Assembly: GCA_964438865.1 (NCBI GenBank)
Contig: CAYTMI010000001.1
Span: 558,001 to 622,000 of the forward strand
DNA length: 64,000 nt
Direction: 5' to 3'
Source: G016234445 sp964438865
Lineage (GTDB): Bacteria > Chloroflexota > Dehalococcoidia > Tepidiformales > Tepidiformaceae
The notes under the pieces were generated by a model, which was not told where the DNA came from, ran no database searches, and saw only the letters and a program-made list of their open reading frames with translations. Position 1 is the stretch's first letter. Each line of letters begins with the position of its first letter. A program made the position numbers and the translations under genes. Of this stretch, positions 57,971-64,000 are shown one piece after another.

Positions 57971-58621
57971 TTACAGGATGCCGGCCTTCCGGGCGTCGTC
58001 GAGGAAGCGCTGGATGCCGATGTCCGTGAGCGGGTGTTTCAGCATCTGCGGCAGGAGCGAGGGCGGGATGGTGGCGATGTGGGCGCCGGCGTGGGCAGCC
58101 GCCGTGACATGCAGCGGGTGGCGAAGGCTTGCGGCGAGGACCCGGGCGCCGAGGTTGTAGCTTTCGAAGATGGCGACACACTGCCGGACCAGCTCCATGC
58201 CGTCCTCACCGACGTCGTCCAGGCGGCCGACGAACGGGCTGACGAAGGTCGCCCCGGCGAGCGCCGCCAGCAGCGCCTGGTTCACCGAAAAGATGAGCGT
58301 CGTGTTGATCCGGATGCCCTCGGCGCTGCAACGGTGGATGGCTTCCAGCCCCTCTTCGTCGATCGGGATCTTGACGACGACGTTCGGATGCCAGGACGCC
58401 AGTTCGCGCGCCTCCGCGACAAGGTCGTCGGCCTTCCGGGAGACGCACTCGGCGCTGATCGGGCCGTCGATGACGCTGGCGATCTCCTGTACGCGTTCGC
58501 GGTAGCTGACCCCGCCCTCCTTCGCGAGCAGGCTGGGGTTCGTGGTCACGCCGGAAATGACGCCGAAGCGGGCGGCGGCGCGGACCTCGGCGATGGAAGC
58601 GGTGTCGAGGAAAAGCTGCAT
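57971..58621 (-). CDS. Transaldolase / fructose-6-phosphate aldolase family
   Basis: A 216-residue small-type transaldolase. MQLFLDTASIAEVRAAARFG, ISGVTTNPSLLAKEGG, Schiff-base Lys in VVVKIPIDEEGLEAIHR, INTTLIFSVNQALLAALAGA, FVSPFVGRLDDVGEDGM and AASLRHPLHVTAAAHAGAHI. It transfers dihydroxyacetone units or splits fructose 6-phosphate; sequence alone does not separate the two. Start M at 58621 chosen because the family begins M-x-x-F-L-D-T-A; a longer frame to 58654 adds 11 residues. Confidence 0.92.
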   Translation of the reverse strand: MQLFLDTASIAEVRAAARFGVISGVTTNPSLLAKEGGVSYRERVQEIASVIDGPISAECVSRKADDLVAEARELASWHPNVVVKIPIDEEGLEAIHRCSAEGIRINTTLIFSVNQALLAALAGATFVSPFVGRLDDVGEDGMELVRQCVAIFESYNLGARVLAASLRHPLHVTAAAHAGAHIATIPPSLLPQMLKHPLTDIGIQRFLDDARKAGIL

Positions 58622-58735
58622 GGGCGGGCGAGGCTCCGTCGGGTGTGCCGCCATGGTACAGGGGGCATCCCTTTCCGGGGCCGCGCCGCCGGGATCTTTG
58701 CGTCCGGGGCCGACTTACGTCCGCCCACCGTGCGC

Positions 58736-58741
58736 TAAGCT
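58736..58741 (+). promoter_or_regulatory. -10 box of the GNAT gene
   Basis: TAAGCT ends 6 bases before GTG 58748; leaderless layout. Confidence 0.5.
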
Positions 58742-58747
58742 GGCCTC

Positions 58748-59281
58748 GTGGCCCCCGTCACCGTCCGCGCCGAGACCGAATCCGACCATGCGGCCATCGC
58801 CCGGGTGGTCGGCGCCGCCTTCTCGCCGCGCGAAGGGGAGGTCCGGTTGGTCGACGCGATCCGCCGGGCGCCGGGGTTCGACCCTCGCCTTTCGCTGGTG
58901 GCGGAGGTGGATGGCGAAGTCGTGGGCCACCTGCTCTTCTCCCCCTGCGTCATCGAGACCGCCGGCGGCGAGGTGGCCGCACTCGCGCTGGCGCCGGTTT
59001 CCGTGGTCCCGGGCTACGAACATCTGCGCGTGGGCACGTTGCTGATACGCCAGGGACTGGCGGAGGCTGCGCACCTCGGCCACGGGATCGTCATCGTGCT
59101 TGGGCACCCGAAGTACTACCGGCGGTTCGGGTTCCGGCCGGCGCGGCCGCTGGGCATCGTCGCGCCCTGGCCCGTCCCCGGCGCCGTCTTCCAGGTGCTG
59201 GAACTGCGGCCCGGCGCCCTCGCTGGCGTCGCCGGCACCGTGCGCTACCCCCCGCCCTTCGACGCCGACGTGACTCCGTAG
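58748..59281 (+). CDS. GNAT family N-acetyltransferase
   Basis: A 177-residue acetyl-CoA-dependent transferase of the YhbS type. VRAETESDHAAIARVVGAAF, LSLVAEVDGEVVGHLLFSPC, ALAPVSVVPGYEHLRVGTLL (motif A, with a slightly altered Q/R-x-x-G-x-G/A loop) and VLGHPKYYRRFGFRPARPLG. Acceptor unknown. Start GTG 58748 directly after the -10 box. Confidence 0.88.
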   Translation: MAPVTVRAETESDHAAIARVVGAAFSPREGEVRLVDAIRRAPGFDPRLSLVAEVDGEVVGHLLFSPCVIETAGGEVAALALAPVSVVPGYEHLRVGTLLIRQGLAEAAHLGHGIVIVLGHPKYYRRFGFRPARPLGIVAPWPVPGAVFQVLELRPGALAGVAGTVRYPPPFDADVTP

Positions 59282-59311
59282 GCCCTTTCCCCATGTTTCC
59301 CCCGGCTGCGC

Positions 59312-59317
59312 TACCCT
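59312..59317 (+). promoter_or_regulatory. -10 box of the redoxin lipoprotein gene
   Basis: TACCCT ends 6 bases before ATG 59324; leaderless layout. Confidence 0.5.
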
Positions 59318-59323
59318 GAGGCA

Positions 59324-60319
59324 ATGCGCCGCTTCCTCCTCCCGCTCGCCATGACCGTCCTTGTCGCGCTCCTGCTCGCTGCCTGTGGCGGCAGTGACAG
59401 CGACGGGGCCAGCCCGACGAAGTTCCCGACTTCCACCGACCCCGCCCAGGCGGTGCCGACCGGACAGCGCAATACGATCAACGTGGTCGTCGCCGGCTCG
59501 GACTGGTACGTGGGCGACAACAACTTCGTCTTCGGGATCACCGACCTCAAGGACAACCCCCAGGGTGGCGCGAAAGCGACCGCCACCTTCTTCGACCTTC
59601 GCGACCCCGCCAACCCGAAGCCGGTGTTCACGAAGGAAGCCGTCGCCAGCGCCCCGGGTGTGGGCGCCAAGACGCAACATGTCCACACCAGCGGCGAGAC
59701 GCACGGTCACGGCGGTGGCGACGAGGACCGCGTCGGTTACTTCGTGACCGTGAACTTCGACCACGCCGGCTTCTGGGGCCTCGTCGTCGAGGCAACCCTG
59801 AAGGACGGGACGAAGGGCCAGAGCGACGTCGGCTTCCAGGTGACCGCGAAGCCCTCGATCGTTTCGCCCGGGGCGAAGGCGCCGAAGAGCGACAACCTGA
59901 CGAAGAAGGAAGTCACCGACATCCGCCAGATCGACTCCGGCACCCCGGCAAACGACATGCACGACGTGAAGATCAAGGATGCGATCACAGCCGGACGCCC
60001 GCTGGTGGTGGTCTTTTCGACCCCCGCGTTCTGCACGTCGCGTTTCTGCGGGCCGGTGAACGAAGAGGTCGAGGCCCTGCAAAGCATCTATAAGGACCGG
60101 GTCGACTTCGTCCACATCGAGATCTGGAAGAACTTCGAAAAGCGCGAACTGAGCCCGACCGTGAAGGAATGGATTGTCCGCGCCGACGGCGGCCTGAGCG
60201 AACCGTGGGTGTTCGTCGTCGACGCGAAGGGGACAGTGTACGACCGCTGGGAAGGCCCGGTGGCGCGCAACATCATGGAGCCGTCCGTGAAGGCGGTCGC
60301 CGAGGGCAAGACGAGGTAG
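59324..60319 (+). CDS. Thioredoxin-like lipoprotein with His-rich loop
   Basis: A 331-residue protein. Lipoprotein signal (TVLVALLLAACGGS), an N-terminal beta domain of ~150 residues (WYVGDNNFVFGITDLKDNPQ) containing the loop HVHTSGETHGHGGGDED, then a thioredoxin-like domain with VVVFSTPAFCTSRFCGPVNE. The Cys pair is C-x4-C, as in SCO- or peroxiredoxin-like relatives rather than C-x2-C. The His-rich loop and Cys pair suggest metal (perhaps copper) handling, which is inference. Ends WVFVVDAKGTVYDRWEGPVA as in redoxins. Confidence 0.82.
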   Translation: MRRFLLPLAMTVLVALLLAACGGSDSDGASPTKFPTSTDPAQAVPTGQRNTINVVVAGSDWYVGDNNFVFGITDLKDNPQGGAKATATFFDLRDPANPKPVFTKEAVASAPGVGAKTQHVHTSGETHGHGGGDEDRVGYFVTVNFDHAGFWGLVVEATLKDGTKGQSDVGFQVTAKPSIVSPGAKAPKSDNLTKKEVTDIRQIDSGTPANDMHDVKIKDAITAGRPLVVVFSTPAFCTSRFCGPVNEEVEALQSIYKDRVDFVHIEIWKNFEKRELSPTVKEWIVRADGGLSEPWVFVVDAKGTVYDRWEGPVARNIMEPSVKAVAEGKTR

Positions 60320-60331
60320 CGCTGCCGCCGC

Positions 60332-61579
60332 TTACGAGACGAGGACGCGCAGCTCCACGAGGCCCCGGAAGGCGGGTACCTGGCGATGTTCGATCGTCGC
60401 TGACGGGTCCAGGCGCAGCTTCGGGAACCGCTGGATGAGCGCCAGCACCGCCGTCTGTGCTTCGAGCCGGGCAAGCGGGGCGCCGAGGCAGTAGCGCCGC
60501 CCGCCGCCAAAGGAGACGTGGTTGATCTCTTCGCGGGCGACGTCGAAGTGGTGCGGGTCCGGGTGGACCGAGGGGTCGTGGTTCGCCCCCGCCAGCGACA
60601 CGCCGATGCTCTGGCCCGCGTGGATCGGGCACCCCCGGATCTCCGTGTCGGTCAGCGTCGTCCGCCCCGACTGAACCACCGGCGGGTCGTAGCGGATCAT
60701 CTCTTCGACCGCGTTGACGATCAGCGAGGGGTCGGCGCGGAGCTTTTCCAGTTCGGCCGGGTTGTTGAGCAGCGCCAGCACGCCGTTGCCGATCAGGTCC
60801 GTGGTGGTGAGGTTGCCAGCGGCGAGGAGGAGTTGGGTCATGGTGACGACCTCGTCGTCGCTCAGCATCTCGCCGTGCTCTTCGGCTTCGATCATTCCCG
60901 TGATCAGGTCGTGGCGGCGGTCCTTGCGCCGCTCGGCGATGGCGTGGACCAGGTAGTCGTTTTGTTCGCGGCCCGCCTTTTCGACCTGCGCCCGCTTTTC
61001 CTCTGAAAGGAAGGGGTTGAACCCCTGGATGGCGATGTCGGACCACGTCTTGAACTTCTTCTGGTCCTTCGGGTCCACGCCAAGCATCTCCGCGATGACG
61101 ATAGTCGGCAGCGGCGCCGAGAAGTCGGCGATGACGTCGAACCCGTCGCGGCCCTCAAGCCCGTCGAGCAGTTCGTTGGTAATTTCGGTGATACGGGGGC
61201 CCATGGCCTCGACGGCGCGGGGCGTGAAGGCCTTGTTCACGAGCCCGCGAAGGCGGTCGTGGTGGGGCGGGTCCTGGAAGAGCATGCTCGGTTCGGCGTC
61301 GCTTTCGGCCAGCCGCTGTGCCCGCATCCGGCCGGCGATGCTGTCGTTCTTCGACTTGCGGGGGTCGACCGAAAGCTCGCGGTTGTGGAGCACGGCCGTC
61401 ACGTCTTCGTGGCGCGTGAGCACGTACGAACCCATCAGCGCGTTGTAGTGAACCGGCTCGCGTTCGCGCAGTTCGTCCAGGATCGGGTGGGGGTCTTCGC
61501 GGAAGGCCGGGTCCATCGGGGTGAGCTGGATGCCGGTGGGCACTGGCTTCGCCGTGGAGGGTTCATTCGTTGCGGTCAT
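60332..61579 (-). CDS. Cytochrome P450
   Basis: A 415-residue soluble bacterial P450. I-helix LLAAGNLTTTDLIGNGVLAL, K-helix EEMIRYDPPV (E-x-x-R), heme loop HVSFGGGRRYCLGAPLARLE with the axial Cys. Oxidises a hydrophobic substrate, unknown; CYP107/CYP125-like short forms are typical comparators. No ferredoxin gene is adjacent. Start ATG 61579 in the MTATNEPSTAK frame. Convergent with the redoxin lipoprotein gene, 12 bases apart. Confidence 0.94.
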   Translation of the reverse strand: MTATNEPSTAKPVPTGIQLTPMDPAFREDPHPILDELREREPVHYNALMGSYVLTRHEDVTAVLHNRELSVDPRKSKNDSIAGRMRAQRLAESDAEPSMLFQDPPHHDRLRGLVNKAFTPRAVEAMGPRITEITNELLDGLEGRDGFDVIADFSAPLPTIVIAEMLGVDPKDQKKFKTWSDIAIQGFNPFLSEEKRAQVEKAGREQNDYLVHAIAERRKDRRHDLITGMIEAEEHGEMLSDDEVVTMTQLLLAAGNLTTTDLIGNGVLALLNNPAELEKLRADPSLIVNAVEEMIRYDPPVVQSGRTTLTDTEIRGCPIHAGQSIGVSLAGANHDPSVHPDPHHFDVAREEINHVSFGGGRRYCLGAPLARLEAQTAVLALIQRFPKLRLDPSATIEHRQVPAFRGLVELRVLVS

Positions 61580-61676
61580 GACATCGTGCTCCAGTCGTCA
61601 AAGACGAACGATATTCGTGGATTCTACGTCGAACGGCGGAGCATGTGTAGGGGCGAATTCGTAAAGAAAGCCGCGG

Positions 61677-62477
61677 CTATCCCAGGTCTTCGGCCCAGGC
61701 CGCGCCGCCGTCTTTCGCCACAAAGCGGCCGAGGCCCGGCGCCGGCAGATGGCTCGCGCCGACCAGGCAGCCTTCGCGCACCAACCGTTCCAGGATCTTC
61801 AACCGCGTCTGGCGGGCGATGCCCCGGTCCCAGTCGAAGCTGTTGACGAGGTCCGGCTCCTCGGCGTCTGCCTTCGAAATCACGACATCGCCGAGGATGA
61901 AGCCGCGTTCGCCGGCGGAACTGATGACGACGCTCGTGTGGCCCGGCGTGTGCCCGGGCGTGGGGATGGCCGTGAGCGACGGCGCCAGCGTGTGTTCGCC
62001 TTCGATCAGTTCCATGCAGCCCATCGCTTCCAACGGCACGACGTCGCGGACGAACGAATCCGGCGGCGGCGTGGCGTTGCCGTAGTGCTCCCAGTCGGCG
62101 CGGGGGACGTGGTAGCGCGCCTTGGGGAACAGCGGCTTGCCGGTCGCGCGGTCCAGGTTCCAGCCCGTGTGGTCGCCGTGGAGGTGGGTGAAGACGACGG
62201 CGTCGATGGAGGCCGGGTCGACTTTCGCGGCGGCCAGCTCGGCCATGAGCCGCCCCTGGAATTCCGGCCCCCAGCCGGTGTCGACCAGCACCGAACGGCT
62301 GCCGTCGACGAGCAGGAAGCAGCCGAAGTTGAGCGGCACCCGGCCCTCGGAGTCGAAATAGCCGCGGAAGCGGTCGAGCGCCGGGCCGGCCTCCGGGTAG
62401 ACCGCGGTGGCGGCATAGGGCATCACGTTATCCACCAGCGCCACCACTTCAACATTGCCAACCCGCCGTCGTTCCAT
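61677..62477 (-). CDS. MBL-fold metallohydrolase
   Basis: About 266 residues of the metallo-beta-lactamase fold. VVFTHLHGDHTGWNLD (H-x-H-x-D-H), IPTPGHTPGHTSVVISS, FILGDVVISKADAE and GASHLPAPGLGRFV supply the metal ligands. It is of the lactonase/quorum-quenching-like group in length and layout, but the substrate is unknown. Start ATG 62477 chosen from the MERRRVGNVEVVAL beginning; CAGGAA lies just upstream. Same strand as the P450 gene, 97 bases before it; the two may be co-transcribed. Confidence 0.88.
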   Translation of the reverse strand: MERRRVGNVEVVALVDNVMPYAATAVYPEAGPALDRFRGYFDSEGRVPLNFGCFLLVDGSRSVLVDTGWGPEFQGRLMAELAAAKVDPASIDAVVFTHLHGDHTGWNLDRATGKPLFPKARYHVPRADWEHYGNATPPPDSFVRDVVPLEAMGCMELIEGEHTLAPSLTAIPTPGHTPGHTSVVISSAGERGFILGDVVISKADAEEPDLVNSFDWDRGIARQTRLKILERLVREGCLVGASHLPAPGLGRFVAKDGGAAWAEDLG

Positions 62478-62578
62478 GTTCCTGAGTCCTCGTTTCGTCC
62501 GGATGTGGCCGCCGGTGAAAAGGTACCGCGCGGCGGCCGAGTTGGCGATGGGGTGGGCCTCCCAGTTCGCCGGTGGTG

Positions 62579-62584
62579 TAGGAT
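62579..62584 (+). promoter_or_regulatory. -10 box of the phasin-like gene
   Basis: TAGGAT ends 6 bases before ATG 62591; leaderless layout. Confidence 0.5.
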
Positions 62585-62590
62585 TCGCCC

Positions 62591-62986
62591 ATGACACAGC
62601 CGCAGCCGCAGCCGTTTGGAGACATCCTGGGCGCCTGGAAAAAGGCGACCGACGACTACCTCGCCACCTGGGGCAAGACCTTCGAACAACTGACCGGGAC
62701 CGACCAGGCGGCGCAGGCCCAGCGCGAAGCGACGAAGACGTTCCTTGGCGCCCAGGCGGCGATGGCCGAGCAGGCACGCCAGGTCTGGGGGCCGATGATC
62801 GAAGCCGCTGGCGCGGTGCCGATTACCGAGTTCCGGCGGCTGATGGACCAGGTCCACACGATCTTGCTGCGGCTGGACCAGATCGACGACGCCCTCCGGG
62901 ACCTGAAGGCCGCCGACTTCGCCGCGCCCGCCCCGGCGGCGGTGCGGGCGCGAAAGAAGGGCAAGAAGAAGGCCGGCGAGGAGTAG
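62591..62986 (+). CDS. Phasin/PhaE-like helical protein
   Basis: A 131-residue, almost wholly helical protein: FGDILGAWKKATDDYLATWG, AQAQREATKTFLGAQAAMAE and ITEFRRLMDQVHTILLRLDQ. It ends with an Ala/Pro hinge and a Lys-rich tail (RARKKGKKKAGEE). The pattern resembles phasins and the PhaE subunit region that pairs with class III PHA synthase. No phaC is in the window, so the link to PHA granules is tentative. Confidence 0.55.
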   Translation: MTQPQPQPFGDILGAWKKATDDYLATWGKTFEQLTGTDQAAQAQREATKTFLGAQAAMAEQARQVWGPMIEAAGAVPITEFRRLMDQVHTILLRLDQIDDALRDLKAADFAAPAPAAVRARKKGKKKAGEE

Positions 62987-63058
62987 CAGCGCGGCAGGAT
63001 CCCGGGTGGCTCCAGCAGCCTCGATAAACTCGCCCGAGGGGGACCGAGCCTCCGGGGC

Positions 63059-63694
63059 TCAGTACGTGTGACCAAGCTTCGCCAGTTCGCCACGGAGCGC
63101 TTCTTCCGTGATCCGTCCGCTGCCGAACATCCGCAGGATGCCGTCTTTGTCAATGAAGAAGGTCGAGGGCATTCCGAGAAGCCGGTAGTGACGCGCTACG
63201 GCGCCGTCGCTGTCGAGCACCGCCGGGAACGTCGCTCCGAGCCCTTCGAGCATCCCGGCGGCCTTCTCCCGCGACTCCTGGAGGTTGACCGCGAGGATGA
63301 CGACATCCCCGGAGAGGGCGGCGTAGGCAGCCTGGAAGTCGGGTATCTCCGCCTGGCAGGGACCACACCAGCTGGCGTACCAGTTCAGCACCACCGTCTT
63401 GCCGCGGTAGTCGGAGAGGCGGCGCACGGTGGTGCCGTCACGCGCATCGAGGAGGGCGAAGTCCGGCGCCGGCTGACCGATTTCCGGGTGCTGGGAGTCG
63501 AGCACGCCGAGCCTCCTCGATCCTTCCGCGCCGCCCGTGGCGCTATCCGTGGGGGTTCCTTCGCCGCCCTGGAAGGCCCCGGTCGCGAGGATGACCGCCG
63601 CCGCCACCCCTGCGGCGCTTCCGGCCAGGGCTGCTGTTCTCCAGCCCCGGAGCCGCCGCGGCCGCGGCCCTCCGCCATCTTCCGCGTCCATCAA
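63059..63694 (-). CDS. TlpA/ResA-like membrane-anchored thioredoxin
   Basis: A 211-residue protein with one N-terminal membrane helix (TAALAGSAAGVAAAVILATG) and an outer thioredoxin domain: IGQPAPDFALLDARDGTTVR, VLNWYASWCGPCQAEIPDFQ (CGPC site), VDSDGAVARHYRLLGMPSTF-type cis-Pro loop (LGMPSTFFIDKDG). It reduces extracytoplasmic disulfides, often for cytochrome c maturation. ATG 63694 overlaps the stop of the next gene (ATGA). Confidence 0.9.
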   Translation of the reverse strand: MMDAEDGGGPRPRRLRGWRTAALAGSAAGVAAAVILATGAFQGGEGTPTDSATGGAEGSRRLGVLDSQHPEIGQPAPDFALLDARDGTTVRRLSDYRGKTVVLNWYASWCGPCQAEIPDFQAAYAALSGDVVILAVNLQESREKAAGMLEGLGATFPAVLDSDGAVARHYRLLGMPSTFFIDKDGILRMFGSGRITEEALRGELAKLGHTY

Positions 63695-64000
63695 CGCCGG
63701 CCCCCGCCGGGCGGCGCCAGGAGCGCTTGTTCGAGCCAGGCCCGTTCCGGGACACCGCGAAGCCCGGACGGCGTGGGATACACGCGGCAGCGGGGCACGC
63801 AGTCGTCGCAGTCCTCATAGCCCGGTTCGATGTCTTTGTCATCGACGCGGATGGTGGGCGACCCGGGGAAGCGGAGGCGAGAGGCAGTCTCCTCATCCGC
63901 CACTTCGATCGCTTCGAAGCGGACTTCTTCTCCCGTCTCGCCGAGGACATCCTGGATGAGCGCCCGGGCGGCGAGGTGGTTGGGGCAGCCTTCGAACCAG
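63691..64000 (-). CDS. Thioredoxin-like protein, 5' end outside window
   Basis: The frame is open to the right edge; 102 residues are visible. It begins WFEGCPNHLAARALIQDVLG, continues RFEAIEVADEETASRLRFPG and SPTIRVDDKDIEPGYED, then a Cys cluster DCDDCVPRCRVYP. The layout (strand, Cys-Pro, helix, G-S-P-T-I-R-V) is that of small thioredoxin-like proteins often associated with mercury or copper genes. An internal GTG at 63903 is not the real start because the homologous pattern extends further. Coupled to the TlpA-like gene by a 4-base overlap. Confidence 0.72.
   Translation of the reverse strand, partial: WFEGCPNHLAARALIQDVLGETGEEVRFEAIEVADEETASRLRFPGSPTIRVDDKDIEPGYEDCDDCVPRCRVYPTPSGLRGVPERAWLEQALLAPPGGGRR

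Overview
The window is high-GC bacterial DNA with about 58 supported genes, many of them in short translationally coupled groups with ATGA, GTGA or TAATG overlaps. The mix includes CaiB-type CoA-transferase, nitronate monooxygenase, LLM-family flavoenzyme, cytochrome P450, nitroreductase, menaquinone genes, SipW/TasA-like surface genes and low-complexity Thr/Pro lipoproteins. Together with numerous leaderless-looking promoters this fits a Chloroflexota bacterium, perhaps of the Dehalococcoidia/Tepidiforma kind. That placement is inference; there is no rRNA or other phylogenetic marker here. No tRNA, rRNA or CRISPR array was recognised.

Layout. 1-5.1 kb: a restriction-type nuclease fragment running off the left edge, a 3-hydroxyacyl-CoA dehydrogenase, a double-length CaiB CoA-transferase and PRPP synthetase. 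5.1-7.0 kb: two copies of a composite intergenic repeat flanking a small exported protein. 7.0-12.5 kb: an orphan type II DMSO-reductase-family catalytic subunit, nitronate monooxygenase, HicB-HicA and a zinc alcohol dehydrogenase. 12.5-17.3 kb: two tandem SH3-like lipoproteins embedded in heptanucleotide repeats, HtpX and a Bax-inhibitor-1 protein. 17.4-22.2 kb: a ThDP enzyme with a nitroreductase, an MFS exporter and more composite repeats. 22.2-25.4 kb: a small unknown protein and a PAS-GGDEF-EAL protein. 25.4-28.0 kb: a three-gene phage-tail-like remnant. 28.1-33.6 kb: a heterodimeric ABC exporter, a Uma2 nuclease and a membrane-anchored L7/L12-like/RidA fusion.

33.6-40.9 kb is the most distinctive region. 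It holds two paralogous four-gene operons, each encoding a small TasA/camelysin-like protein, a larger protein with the same SipW-type signal, a C-terminally anchored surface protein and a dedicated SipW-like signal peptidase. Both copies keep a strong hairpin between genes 1 and 2 and a similar palindrome upstream, and a broken 3' piece of ridA marks the duplication.

41.0-64.0 kb: larC/larB, membrane proteins, an LLM flavoenzyme, an isolated phage-capsid-like gene with its own Shine-Dalgarno and terminator, a MaoC double hot-dog protein, menG-menA, a hybrid histidine kinase, an M23 peptidase, an alpha/beta hydrolase with a DsbA-like lipoprotein, an ORF6N protein, a transaldolase, a GNAT, a His-rich redoxin lipoprotein, a P450, an MBL hydrolase, a phasin-like protein, and a TlpA-like redoxin coupled to a thioredoxin-like gene cut by the right edge.

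Nearly all enzyme functions are family-level calls from motifs read by eye; substrates are not known.
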